Shown piece by piece: positions 16,902 through 26,974 of a stretch of 36,743 bases of DNA (within the stretch, counting starts at the first letter, position 1; every line of letters starts with the position of its first letter). The stretch is from Paenibacillus cisolokensis. Lineage in GTDB: Bacteria > Bacillota > Bacilli > Paenibacillales > Paenibacillaceae. A program made the translations under genes and the position numbers. The notes under the pieces were generated by a model. That model had not been told where the DNA came from and made no database searches. It saw only the letters and a list, made by a program, of their open reading frames with translations. The stretch covers positions 1 through 36,743 of the forward strand of contig NZ_BOVJ01000160.1 of NCBI RefSeq assembly GCF_018403665.1. The letters run 5' to 3'.

Positions 16902-17807
16902 AACCCTTCTGCGCCATTTCCGGGAAGGGGCGAAAAATGTCGTCCGCAACGGGTGGATGTCGTTTGCCTCGATGAGCTCGATCGTCATTTCGCTGTTCAT
17001 CCTCGGGGTTTTTCTGCTTTTGACGATGAATGTCAACAGTCTTGCCGATCAGATCGAAAGCCGGGTAGAAATTCGCGTATTTTGCAGCTGGATGTCGATC
17101 AGGCCAAGCGGGACGAATTGGAGAACAAAATCAGGAAGCTGCCCGAAGTGAAAAATGTCGTATTCGTCTCCAAGGAAGAAGGTCTCGAGCTGCTGCGCAA
17201 AAATTTGGGCGAGGAGAACAGCGACCTGCTGGAAGGCTACGACAAGGAAAGCAATCCGCTCCCCGATTCATTCACCGTCGAGGTGCTCGATCCCCAATCG
17301 ATCGCCTACGCGGCCGAGAAGATCGAGGCGCTCAACAAGGAAGATAACACGCAACCGATCATGAGCGTCAGGTACGGACAAGGGACGGTTGAGACGCTGT
17401 TCAAAATTACGAACGCGATCCGCAATATCGGTCTTGTCATCGTGCTGGGGCTGGGCGTAACGGCCATGTTTCTGATTTCCAACACGATCAAGATGACGAT
17501 CGTCGCAAGACGCCGGGAAATCGGCATTATGAAGCTGGTCGGCGCGACGAATTCGTTTATTCGCTGGCCGTTTTTTATCGAGGGAGCGCTGATCGGCATT
17601 TGCGGTTCGGTGCTGACGACGGTTATTTTGCTGAGCGGCTATGCGAAGCTGGTTCAGGCGTCGCAGATGGAGCTGGGGCTGATGATGATCAAGCTTGTCT
17701 CGTTCGAGGATGCCGGCTGGAAGGTCGCTTTGCTGCTCATCGGTCTTGGCACGCTGCTCGGTATTTGGGGAAGCACCTTGTCGGTGCGAAAGTATCTGAA
17801 AGTGTAG
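16891..17807 (+). CDS. ftsX: Cell division protein FtsX (frameshifted in this sequence)
   Basis: FtsX is the four-helix membrane partner of FtsE. The first frame gives 'MKLRTLLRHFREGAKNVVRNG', TM1 ('SIVISLFILGVFLLLTMNV') and then derails after 'SRVEIRVF'. The downstream frame resumes at 'LQLDVDQAKRDELENKIRKLP', the extracellular loop, and then three more TM helices ('IGLVIVLGLGVTAMFLIS', 'IEGALIGICGSVLTTVILL', 'VALLLIGLGTLLGIWGS'). The break is at TTTT (17080-17083); adding one T restores a 305-residue protein of normal length and 'RVFLQLDV'. ATG at 16891 overlaps ftsE. With 11 similar breaks in neighbouring genes I judge it a sequence error, but a true mutation cannot be excluded here. Confidence 0.88.
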
Positions 17808-17818
17808 GTGGTCATGGA

Positions 17819-19074
17819 GTGAGAAGAAGGCTTGCCTTTCTGGCGGTCGCCGTACTGGCGGTCATCATGCTGCAGCCGGCGGACAGCCAGGCTTCATCGC
17901 AGATCGAGAAGATCGACAAGCAACTGGAAAAGATCCGAAACGATATGAACGCGATTTCCACCAGCAAGAACAAATGGGAAGGGTACATGCAAACGCTCAT
18001 CCACCGCAAGGACGATACGGAAGCCAGCCTGCAAAATCTGATGCTGGAGATCGACAAGGTCGATTCGCGGATGAGCGCCGTCCAGGACCAGCTGATCGAA
18101 GCGGAGGCGGCACTGTATAAGACGGGCCAAGAGCTCGAGGAAGCGGAAAACGGGTGAAGCTGCGCGACGAGCTGCTGCAATCCCGGATGCGCCTCATGTA
18201 TATGAACGGTTTCGTGTCCTATATGGACGTTCTGCTCAGTTCGACAAGCTTCAGCGATTTTGTCGACCGATTCGATGCGCTGAAGTCGATTTTGTCGCAA
18301 GACCGGGAAATTCTGGACGAACATAAAAGAGACCGGGAGTTGATCGTTCAGAAGAAAGCCGAAATGGAAGTGCAGCTTGCCAATGTCGAAAATTTGTACG
18401 GCAAGCTCAAAGACTATCAGATGCTGCTCGCGGATAAAGAGGAACAGCGTCAAGTGCTGCTGGCCACTTACAGCCAAAAGATCGACAACCTGAGCGAATT
18501 CAGCAAGGAGCAGGAGGAGCAGCTGATCAAGCTGGCTCGTCAGGTGTCGGAGCTGGAGGAAGAGAAGAAAGATATTCGCCGACGCGAGGAGGAAGAGCGT
18601 CGGGCGCGCGAAGCGGCGGCAAGAGCGGCGCGTGCGGCCCAAAATTCCGGCTCCGCTGCGGTCAAGTCGCTGGGGGGCGGGGCGCTCGCCGTCCCGATCG
18701 CTTCAGGGTACCGGCTCAGTTCGGATTTCGGTACCAGAATTCATCCGGTTACCGGCCAGCGCAAACACCATGCGGGGATCGATTTGGCGGCGCCCGAAGG
18801 GACGAGCATTTATGCGGCCGAGTCGGGGACGGTCATCGTCGCCCAGAAGATGAGCGGTTACGGCAACACGGTCATTATCGATCACGGCGGCGGGATGTGG
18901 ACGCTGTATGCGCATATCCGCAACGGCGGAATCGAAGTTCAGCAGGGCGATTCGGTCAAGCGCGGGCAGAAAATTGCCGAAGTCGGCATGACGGGCACTG
19001 CGACGGGTCCGCATTTGCATTTTGAAGTGCGGATCAATGAAGAGCCGGTCAATCCCACCCCCTATTTACAGTAA
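17819..19074 (+). CDS. Coiled-coil M23 murein hydrolase / activator (frameshifted)
   Basis: Restoring one A at AAAA (18147-18150) joins two frames into a 418-residue secreted protein. Order: Sec signal peptide ('RRRLAFLAVAVLAVIMLQPADSQA'-like, cleavage near residue 25), a long coiled coil (about 26-240, rich in Glu/Lys/Leu, ending in an Arg/Glu/Ala stretch), then a LytM/M23 domain. The zinc ligands are intact: His and Asp of 'HHAGIDLAAPEGT' and the HxH of 'GPHLHFEVR', so it should be an active endopeptidase rather than a degenerate EnvC-type activator. The start is GTG at 17819, with AGGTGG 7 bases upstream, 11 bases after ftsX. Coiled-coil M23 or NlpC/P60 enzymes next to ftsEX (EnvC, PcsB, CwlO, RipC) are its known activation targets, so this is very probably the FtsEX-controlled hydrolase. 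Confidence 0.88.
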
Positions 19075-19191
19075 GGAGCCGCCTTCTGCGTCTCGGAACA
19101 ATCGGTCCGGCACCGCCTGCAAATAAATGGCTGCGGCTTGTCATATACTAGGAAAGTCTCAAGTCCGGTCATATCGAAGGTGGTGAAGCTT

Positions 19192-20655
19192 GTGCAGTTC
19201 AAAGGACGCACCGTCGCGGCGTTCGTCTTGCTGACGATGGTCGCATCGGTGCTGGTGACGCTGACGGTAACCGAAGGGTTGTACGGTATTCCGTCCGCAG
19301 CGCTTCAATCCGGCACGGCGCCGGCCGTGCAAGCGGGGCAGTCAGGATTGAGCGGCGAGGAAATGAATAAGCTTAATGCCGTCGTATCGCTGATCGAAAG
19401 CAAATTTTACCGGGACGTCGACCGGAACAAGCTCGTGGACGGGGCGATCAACGGGATGATGGGCGCGCTGGACGATCCGTACTCCGTATATATGGAGAAA
19501 GATACGGCAAAGCATTTTTCCGAGGAAGTCGTTGGGTCTTTTACCGGAATCGGTGCGGAAGTGACGATGGAGAACGGCAAGGTGGTCATCGTATCGGCGA
19601 TTAAAGGCTCGCCGGCCGAGAAGGCGGGGCTATTGGCAAAGGACGTTATCGTGTCGGTCAACGGCGAGAAGCTTGCCGGCGTGCAGCTTAGCGATGCTGT
19701 TGCCAAAATCCGCGGCCCGAAAGGAACGAAAGCCAAGCTGCAAATTATGCGGGATGGGGTGCCGCAGCCGATCGAGCTGGAGCTTGTGCGGGATGAAATC
19801 GATGTCGAGACCGTCTTCGCCAAGCTGCGTCCGGACGGCATCGGCGTCATCGAGATCCGCCAGTTTTCGCTCCATACCGGCGAACGTTTCGCCGAAGAAC
19901 TGGAAAGTCTGGAAAGCCGGGGGATGAAAGGGCTCGTGATCGACGTGCGCAACAATCCCGGCGGCGTATTGCCGGTCGTCGTTTCCGTCGCGCAGCCGTT
20001 CGTGCCGGAAGGCAAGCCGATCGTCATGGTGGAAGACCGGAGCGGCAAGCGGGAGATGACGGTGTCGAAAGGAAGCGGCAAGCCGTATCCGGTAGCCGTG
20101 CTGGTGAACAAAGGAAGCGCGAGCGCATCCGAAGTGCTGGCAGGCGCGCTCGGCGAAGCCGGAGGCGCGGTTATTGTCGGCGAAACGACGTTCGGCAAAG
20201 GTACGGTTCAGGTGAGCTACGACAAGGTGACCGGTGACGGAAGTCTGATCAAGATGACGGTCGCCAAGTGGCTGACTCCCAAGGGAAACTGGATTCACGA
20301 GAAAGGCATCAAGCCGGATGTCGAAGCGAAGCCGCCGGCGATATATACGGTGCCGAGATTGTCGCGTTCCGCCGTTTTGAAGAAGGAAGCGATCGGCCAG
20401 AACGTCAGGAGCTTGCAAGTGATGCTTGACGGGACCGGTTATGAGCCGGGACGGAAGGACGGCTATTTCAGCGATGAAACGGAGGAGGCGGTCATCCGGT
20501 TCCAGCGGGATTCCGGCCTTCCGGCAACCGGGCAAGTCGACGATCGGACCGCGACCGCGCTTGAATTGAAAGTAATCGAGCGGATACGGGACGAGCGCTA
20601 CGACACGCAGCTGCAACGGGCTGTCGAGGTTGTCGCGGAACGGATCGGGCGATAA
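19192..20655 (+). CDS. ctpB: Carboxy-terminal processing protease (S41) with PG-binding domain
   Basis: This 487-residue protein has one N-terminal membrane anchor ('TVAAFVLLTMVASVLVTL'). A helical region and a PDZ domain follow ('FTGIGAEVTMENGKVVIVSAIKGSPAEKAGL', about residues 115-190), then the S41 protease core with catalytic Ser in 'NKGSASASEVLAGAL' and Lys in 'FGKGTVQV'. The C-terminus is a peptidoglycan-binding-1 domain ('GQNVRSLQVMLDGTGYEPGRKDGYFS...FQRDSGLPATGQVD'). I chose GTG at 19192 with AAGGTGG 8 bases upstream; the frame is open to a TTG at 19138. In B. subtilis the gene after ftsX is ctpB, which cleaves SpoIVFA to activate sigma-K; orthology here rests on position and domains, hence moderate confidence in the symbol. 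A terminator follows. Confidence 0.9.
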   Translation: MQFKGRTVAAFVLLTMVASVLVTLTVTEGLYGIPSAALQSGTAPAVQAGQSGLSGEEMNKLNAVVSLIESKFYRDVDRNKLVDGAINGMMGALDDPYSVYMEKDTAKHFSEEVVGSFTGIGAEVTMENGKVVIVSAIKGSPAEKAGLLAKDVIVSVNGEKLAGVQLSDAVAKIRGPKGTKAKLQIMRDGVPQPIELELVRDEIDVETVFAKLRPDGIGVIEIRQFSLHTGERFAEELESLESRGMKGLVIDVRNNPGGVLPVVVSVAQPFVPEGKPIVMVEDRSGKREMTVSKGSGKPYPVAVLVNKGSASASEVLAGALGEAGGAVIVGETTFGKGTVQVSYDKVTGDGSLIKMTVAKWLTPKGNWIHEKGIKPDVEAKPPAIYTVPRLSRSAVLKKEAIGQNVRSLQVMLDGTGYEPGRKDGYFSDETEEAVIRFQRDSGLPATGQVDDRTATALELKVIERIRDERYDTQLQRAVEVVAERIGR

Positions 20656-20720
20656 CCGCGGCCGTTCGTTACGAAGACCTTATCAGGCAGGATTTACATG
20701 TTGTGACGTCGAAAGGGGTT

Positions 20721-20755
20721 AAGGCTGGCTCTGGTTGTCAGGGTCAGCCTTTTCA
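20721..20755 (+). terminator. Terminator after ctpB
   Basis: AAGGCTGGCTCTG (20721-20733) pairs with CAGGGTCAGCCTT (20739-20751) over 13 bp with two G-U pairs, loop GTTGT, followed by TTTC. It separates ctpB from the minJ-like gene. Confidence 0.75.
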
Positions 20756-20835
20756 AATCGCGTGCCGTCAGAAGCGACGCTTCCGGAGTTTGCGGCTGCG
20801 AAGGCGGCTCAATTTCAAGAACAGGGGGGACTTCA

Positions 20836-22118
20836 TTGGAGACGGATTGGTTGCGAATCGTCCGGGATGCGTTGCTGGGCATCTTGTTCCAACCCTTTAC
20901 TATATCGCGATATTATTGATTGTCATGCAATATTTGCGGCAAATTCGCCAGGAGCGACAGTTGTTTGGCGTCAAGCTGCTTCATTGGCAAGGTCAGCTCG
21001 TTCGCGCCGTTGCGGCGGGGTGGATCGTCGGTCTGGCCCTGTCCGTTGTCGGCATATTTGTCGGCTTCAGGCTTACGCCCGATGCGGTACTGTGGCTGTG
21101 GGGAATATCGGTGCTGCTCGCCCTGCTGCGCGTGCGGTTTCTGTGCTTCGCCTATGCGGCCGGCGCGCTCGGCTTGCTGCAGCCTGCTGTCGTCGCGCTC
21201 GGTCTGCCGGACAGCGGCGGCTGGATCGGACGGATGGCGGATTCATTGGCGCAATTGGATATTGCCGGCCTGCTGCTCCTCGTGGCGCTGCTTCATTTGG
21301 CCGAAGCGCTGTTGGTACGCGTACAGGGGGACCGGCTGTCGACCCCGCTGTTTCTGCTGGGGAAGCGGGGTAAGCTGGTAGGCGCTTACGCTTTGCAAGG
21401 CTATTGGCCGGTGCCGCTGTTTCTGCTCGTGCCGGCAGCCTCCGGCATACCCGGTGCGGAGCTGCCGTGGATGCCGCTCGCCGGCGATGGCGGCGGGTAC
21501 GGCTGGACGCTGCTGGCGCTGCCGACTTTGGTCGGCTTCAGCGAGTTGACCCGCACCATGCTGCCGGAACGTAAAGCCGGACGGATCTATAGGGGACTGC
21601 TGCTATACAGCATCGGGCTCGGAGCCGTCGCTGCCGCCGCTATCGCATGGGCGCCGCTTGTCCCGATTGCGGCGCTGTTTGCGCTTTTGCTCCATGAAGC
21701 GCTCATTTGGGCCGGGCGGCTGCAGGAGTCGACGGCCGCGCCGCTGTATGTCCATCCGCCGGAAGGTCTTCGCATACTGGGTGTCGTTCCGGGGACGCCG
21801 GCGGAAGCGATGGGCCTGATGTCGGGCGAAGTGCTGCTGAAGGTGAACGGTATGAGCGTCAGGACGCGCGACGATCTGTACCGGGCGCTCCATTTGCAAT
21901 CGGCTTACGCGAAGCTGGAAGTGCTGAACCGCGACGGCCAGCAAAAGTTTGTGCAGCGCGCCCGCTATGCCGGCGACCATCATCAATTGGGCGTCATCTT
22001 GGCTCCGGACGACCAGGCCGGCTATTATGTGGAGCCGGGAGCCGTCTCCGCGCTCGGCCTGCTGCGCCGCCGCCGGGATGCGAAACGGCGGGAGACGGCC
22101 GCGCCGCCGCTGCCGTAA
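20836..22118 (+). CDS. minJ: MinJ-like PDZ membrane protein (frameshifted)
   Basis: The true start is probably TTG at 20836 ('METDWLRIVRDALLGILFQPF'), 6 bases after AGGGGG; the frame breaks at TTT (20896-20898). One added T joins it to 'YYIAILLIVMQYLRQIRQERQLFGVKL' and gives 427 residues. The body has about seven hydrophobic helices, and the C-terminus is a PDZ domain ('GLRILGVVPGTPAEAMGLMSGEVLLKVNGMSVRTRDDLYRAL'). MinJ in B. subtilis has this architecture, links DivIVA to MinD at division sites and poles, and lies next to ctpB/swrA, as here. The first 20 codons are therefore lost from naive gene calls, which would start further upstream in the wrong frame. The symbol rests on architecture plus synteny; it could be another PDZ membrane protein. 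Confidence 0.75.
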
Positions 22119-22187
22119 CCGCTGCTGCTGTGGGGGTGGCAGACTGTCGGCGGACGGCTCATTCATCCTTGAATCCAAATTTTTCCA

Positions 22188-22215
22188 AGGGGACCTTGCA
22201 CGAACGAGGTCCTCT
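22188..22215 (+). terminator. Stem-loop after minJ (weak terminator)
   Basis: AGGGGACCT (22188-22196) pairs with AGGTCCTCT (22207-22215) over 9 bp with one G-U. The downstream GCCTCTTGTT is a poor T-tract, so termination efficiency is doubtful. Confidence 0.4.
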
Positions 22216-22263
22216 GCCTCTTGTTAACGAATGAACTTCTCCCCTCCGGTATGGAGCCGAACC

Positions 22264-22303
22264 TTGACTACATTTGTCCATATCCTGCATAAAAGTGTCC
22301 ATA
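22264..22303 (+). promoter_or_regulatory. Direct-repeat operator and promoter candidate for GH36 gene
   Basis: TGTCCATA occurs at 22275-22282 and 22296-22303, a 21-bp period (two helical turns), inside longer near-repeats (TGTCCATATCC / TGTCCATACC). Such paired direct repeats are how AraC-family activators bind. TTGACT at 22264-22269 could be a -35 with CATAAA (22288-22293) as an imperfect -10. No AraC gene is in the window; the regulator is unknown. Confidence 0.4.
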
Positions 22304-22377
22304 CCATTTCCGAGACGAATATGTCACAATGAATGCGGCTTTACCGCAACATTGAAGCAGGAGGTCGATTGAACGCG

Positions 22378-24569
22378 ATGCCGATTTTTACGATATGGAC
22401 AAGCAGCTGTTTCATTTGCAAACCTGCCGCACCAGCTACGCATTTCTATTAGTTCATTCGAAATATCCGTCACATTTGTATTGGGGAAGGCGCGTACGCG
22501 GCCGCAATCTGGATGCGCTGCTCGAGCTGAAGGAACGGGCGTCGTTCAGCCCGACTCCCGATCCGGCCGATCGGCGGTTGTCGTTCGATACGCTGCCGCA
22601 CGAATATCCGGGGTACGGCAACTCGGACTTCCGCATGCCCGCGTTCCAGGTTCAATTGCCGGACGGCTCTACCGTCTCGGATTTGCGCTATGTTACGCAC
22701 CGCATCATCGACGGAAAGCCCGAGCTCCCCGGCCTGCCCGCCACCTATGCGGAGGATGGCGATGCCGTGCAGACACTGGTGTTGACGCTGCGGGACGAAC
22801 GAACCGGTCTGACCGTCGATCTCAGCTACAGCGTGTTTGAAGAGCTGGACGCCATCACCCGCTCCGTACGCTTGACGAACGGCGGCACCGAACCGCTGAA
22901 GCTGCTCCGCGCGCTCAGCATGAGCCTCGACTTTGCGCACGACCGGTTCGACTTGCTGCAGCTGTCCGGCTCCTGGGCGCGGGAGCGGGATTTGTTCCGC
23001 AGCCGTCTCCGTCCCGGCTTGCAGGCGATCGAGAGCAGACGGGGCTCCAGCAGCCATATGCAAAATCCGTTTATCGCCTTGCTCGCGGAAGGCGCGACAG
23101 AGGATTACGGCGACGTGTACGGCGCCAGCTTCGTATATAGCGGCAATTTTCTGGCCGGCGTGGAAGTCGACCAGTTCCGGACGGCCCGCATGTTCATGGG
23201 AATCAATCCGTTCGATTTTTCCTGGCATTTGGATGCGGGAGAGAGCTTCCAGACGCCGGAAGCGGTTCTCGTTTACTCCGCCGAAGGGCTCGGCGGCATG
23301 TCGCGCATCTATCACGACTTGTACCGGTCGCGCCTGTGCAGAGGGCGGTTCCGCGACGAAGCACGTCCGATACTCGTGAACAATTGGGAAGCGACATACT
23401 TCGATTTCGACGCCGACAAAATCGAAGCGATCGCCCGGCAGGGCAAGGAACTCGGCATCGAGCTGTTCGTGCTCGACGACGGATGGTTCGGCAAGCGCGA
23501 CGACGATACGACTTCGCTCGGCGACTGGTTCGTAGACCGAAAGAAGCTGCCGCTCGGCCTTGAGGATCTTGTCCGGCGGGTAAAGGAGCTGGGCATGCAG
23601 TTCGGCCTCTGGTTCGAGCCGGAAATGATTTCGCCGGAAAGCGAGCTGTACAGGGCCCATCCGGATTGGTGTCTTCATGTCGAGGGACGGCATCGCACAA
23701 CCGGCCGGAATCAGCTTGTGCTGGATTTGAGCCGTCAGGATGTGCGGGACTATCTGGTTCAAACGATCGGGGGCATTCTGGAGAGCGCGCCGATCACGTA
23801 TGTCAAATGGGATATGAACCGGAACATGACGGAGATCGGCTCCGCCCTGCTACCGCCGCACCGACAGCGGGAGACGGCGCACCGCTACATGCTCGGTTTG
23901 TATGAGGTGCTGGAGCGGATTACGTCGGCGTTCCCGCATATCCTGTTCGAAAGCTGCTCCGGCGGCGGCGGCCGTTTCGATCCGGGCATGTTGTACTATA
24001 TGCCGCAGACGTGGACAAGCGACAATACCGACGCGATCGCGCGGCTGCGCATCCAGTACGGGACGAGCATCGTTTATCCGATCAGCTCGATGGGCGCGCA
24101 TGTTTCGGCGGTGCCGAACCATCAGGTGGGGCGCATAACGCCGCTTGCGACCCGGGGAAATGTGGCGATGTCGGGCAACTTCGGCTACGAGCTGGACCTG
24201 ACGCGGTTTACGGAAGAGGAGAAAATCGAGGTGGCGCGCCAGGTGGCGCTGTACAAGGAGATCCGGCACCTCGTCCAGTTCGGCGATTTCTACCGGCTGC
24301 TCAGCCCGTTCGAAGGCAACGATGCGGCATGGATGATGGTATCGAAGGACAAACGCGAGGCTTTTGTCGTATTCGTCACCGTATTGAATGAGGCGCATCC
24401 GCCGCTCGGACGTTTCAGGCTGAAAGGATTGGACCCGGACCGGAACTACCGGCTGGTCGATACGGACCAAATTTATGGCGGCGATGAACTGATGTTCGCC
24501 GGATTGCCGAAGCCGTTGTTCCGCAGCGATTTCGGCAGCAAGATATACCGTCTTAAGGCTGTGGAATAA
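22378..24569 (+). CDS. Alpha-galactosidase, GH36 (start region frameshifted)
   Basis: This hydrolyses terminal alpha-1,6-galactose from melibiose/raffinose-type sugars. The protein has an N-terminal beta-sandwich, a central TIM barrel and a C-terminal beta domain. The catalytic nucleophile Asp is in 'YVKWDMNR' (about residue 477) and the acid/base Asp in 'TWTSDNTDAIARL' (about 547); 'FVLDDGWFGKRDDD', 'FGLWFEPEM' and 'CSGGGGRFD' are GH36 signatures. There is no signal peptide, so it is cytoplasmic and sugar must be imported. The conserved N-terminus is restored by adding one T to TTTTT (22385-22389), giving 'MPIFYDMDKQLFHLQT' from ATG 22378 and 730 residues. AGGAGG lies 13 bases upstream (TTG 22369 is an alternative start). 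The intact frame from ATG 22395 lacks a binding site. It interrupts the otherwise conserved minJ-uvrB neighbourhood. Confidence 0.9.
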
Positions 24570-24579
24570 AGGGAAGCAC

Positions 24580-24616
24580 GAAGCTGCCGCTTGGCGAAAG
24601 CGGCAGCTTCGCCGTT
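24580..24616 (+). terminator. Terminator after GH36 gene
   Basis: GAAGCTGCCGCTT (24580-24592) and AAGCGGCAGCTTC (24598-24610) form a perfect 13-bp stem with a 5-base loop, followed by GCCGTTTC. The stem is strong and the T-tract weak. Confidence 0.65.
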
Positions 24617-24634
24617 TCATCCAGCATCCACCGA

Positions 24635-24663
24635 TTGCACGCAGGAACGTTTATCTGTATAAT
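24635..24663 (+). promoter_or_regulatory. uvrBA promoter
   Basis: TTGCAC (24635-24640), 17 bases and TATAAT (24658-24663) make a strong vegetative promoter. Transcription would start near 24670, inside a LexA-type box, leaving a leader of about 110 bases before uvrB. Confidence 0.75.
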
Positions 24664-24665
24664 AG

Positions 24666-24677
24666 GAACACATATTC
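24666..24677 (+). promoter_or_regulatory. LexA/DinR-type SOS box
   Basis: GAACACATATTC matches the Gram-positive SOS core GAAC-N4-GTTC at all but one position (A for G). It sits over the expected transcription start of uvrBA, a typical repressor position. Confidence 0.6.
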
Positions 24678-24782
24678 TTATTTTGGACGGTTTTCCGTCA
24701 ACTGGAACGGAATCTCGATCTAACGCAGCATAGCTTTTAGATATGATATTGCGGCAAATACGGAAAGATGGGGTGAAGAACG

Positions 24783-26781
24783 GTGAACGACGTAACGCTC
24801 ATGTCCAGGAAGTTCGAGCTGGTGTCGGATTACGAGCCGCAGGGCGACCAGCCGGAAGCGATACGCAAATTGGTCGAGGGCGTCCGAAACGGCGTGAAGC
24901 ACCAAACGCTGCTCGGCGCGACCGGAACCGGCAAGACGTATACGATAGCCAATACGATCGCCCGGCTGAACCGGCCGACGCTCGTCATTGCGCACAACAA
25001 GACGCTGGCGGCCCAACTGTGCAGCGAATTCAAGGCGTTTTTCCGAACAATGCGGTTGAATATTTCGTCAGCTATTACGACTATTATCAACCGGAGGCTT
25101 ACATTCCTTCATCCGACACGTACATCGAGAAGGATTCGAGCATTAACGACGAGATCGACAAGCTTCGACACTCGGCGACGAGTGCGCTGTTCGAGCGGCG
25201 AGACGTCATCATCGTGGCGAGCGTATCGTGCATCTACGGTCTCGGTTCGCCGATGGAATACAAGAACCTCGTCCTGTCGCTGCGAACCGGAATGGAGAAG
25301 CCGCGCGACGCCATTCTGCACAAGCTGGTCGATATCCAATATCAGCGCAACGACATCAATTTCGTGCGCGGCACGTTTCGGGTGCGCGGAGATATAATCG
25401 AAATTTTTCCCGTTGCGAACAACGAACGGGCTATTCGCGTGGAGCTGTTCGGCGACGAAATCGAACGGATTACCGAAATCGACGTGCTGACGGGCGAAAT
25501 CATCGGCGAGCGCGATCATGTCGCCATCTTCCCGGCATCCCACTTCGTCACTCACGAGGATACGATGAAAAAGGCGCTGATCAATATCGAACGGGAACTG
25601 GAAGAACGTCTGGCGGAACTCCGGGGGCAGGGCAAGCTGCTGGAGGCGCAGCGTCTGGAGCAGCGGACGCGGTACGACATCGAAATGATGCAGGAGATGG
25701 GATTCTGCTCCGGGATCGAGAACTACTCGGGACCGCTGACGTTCCGGGAAAGGGGCGCCACTCCCTACACGCTGCTCGATTACTTCCCGGACGACATGCT
25801 GTTCGTCATTGACGAGTCCCATGTGACGCTGCCGCAAATCCGGGCGATGTACAACGGCGACCGCGCGCGGAAAGAGGTGCTCGTCGAGCACGGCTTCCGC
25901 CTGCCGTCCGCGCTTGACAACCGCCCCCTCCGGTTCGAGGAATTCGAGCAGAAGATTACCCAGATCATCTATGTTTCGGCTACGCCGGGTCCCTACGAGC
26001 TGGAGCATTGCCCCACGATGGTCGAGCAAATTATACGGCCTACCGGCCTTGTCGACCCGGTGATCGAAGTTCGTCCGACCAAAGGACAGATCGACGATTT
26101 GCTCGGCGAAATCCGCGACCGGATCGCCAAGGACGAGCGGGTTCTCGTGACGACGCTGACGAAGAAGATGGCCGAGGACTTGACCGATTATTTGAAGGAA
26201 GTCGGCATCAAGGTCCGTTATTTGCATTCCGACATCAAGACGCTGGAACGGATGGCGATTTTGCGGGATTTGCGGCTCGGAACGTTCCATGTGCTGGTCG
26301 GCATCAACCTGCTGCGGGAAGGACTCGACTTGCCGGAAGTGTCGCTTGTCGCCATACTGGACGCCGACAAGGAAGGATTTTTGCGCGCCGAGCGTTCGCT
26401 TATTCAAACGATCGGCCGGGCTGCGCGAAATGCGGAAGGCCGGGTCATCATGTATGCCGACAGGATCACCGACTCCATGGACAAGGCGATCAAGGAGACG
26501 GAGCGCCGGCGCTCGATCCAGCTCGCTTACAACGAGAAGCATGGCATTACGCCGCAGACGATCCGCAAAAAGTGCATGACGTCATCGAAGCGACGCGGGT
26601 TGCGGAGCAGAAATCCGATTACTTGACGGAATCCGGCGTTTCGAAGATGTCGAAGAAGGAGAAGCTGTCGCTCATTCAGCGGCTGGAGGCGGAAATGAAG
26701 GAGGCGGCCAAATCGCTGCAGTTCGAACGGGCCGCCGAGCTTCGCGACGCGCTGCTGGAACTGCGGGCGGAGCTGGACTAA
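24783..26781 (+). CDS. uvrB: Excinuclease ABC subunit UvrB (two frameshifts)
   Basis: UvrB is the damage-verifying helicase-like subunit of nucleotide excision repair that hands DNA from UvrA to UvrC. Seen are Walker A '[13 protein letters not shown]', '[14 protein letters not shown]', the beta-hairpin region '[23 protein letters not shown]', '[17 protein letters not shown]', the '[16 protein letters not shown]' motif VI, and the C-terminal UvrC-binding UVR domain ('[26 protein letters not shown]'). Frames break at TTTTT (25038-25042; one more T gives 'KAFFPNNAVE') and AAAAA (26567-26571; one more A gives '[14 protein letters not shown]'). Repaired length is 666 residues, normal for the family. 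The GTG start at 24783 follows GGGGTGA by 6 bases. It is headed by a LexA-type box and followed by uvrA. Confidence 0.92.
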
Positions 26782-26929
26782 GCGCCAGACCGGCGCCCGC
26801 CCGCTCGGCGCGACAGGCCAATAGCCGGAGGGGCGCGACTAGAATCGGGAACAATCGTCAATAGTGGTAAATAAGCATCTCGATCGGCAGCGGCGGCAGG
26901 TCAAGCCCGTGTTCCGATCGAGAAGGAGC

Positions 26930-26953
26930 GCCGGAACGGCAACGCGTTCCGGC
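26930..26953 (+). other. Hairpin before uvrA ribosome binding site
   Basis: GCCGGAACG (26930-26938) and CGTTCCGGC (26945-26953) form a perfect 9-bp stem with loop GCAACG, ending 5 bases before the uvrA Shine-Dalgarno. There is no T-run. It could affect mRNA stability or uvrA translation. Confidence 0.4.
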
Positions 26954-26974
26954 ACAATGGAGGGAGAGACCGTC

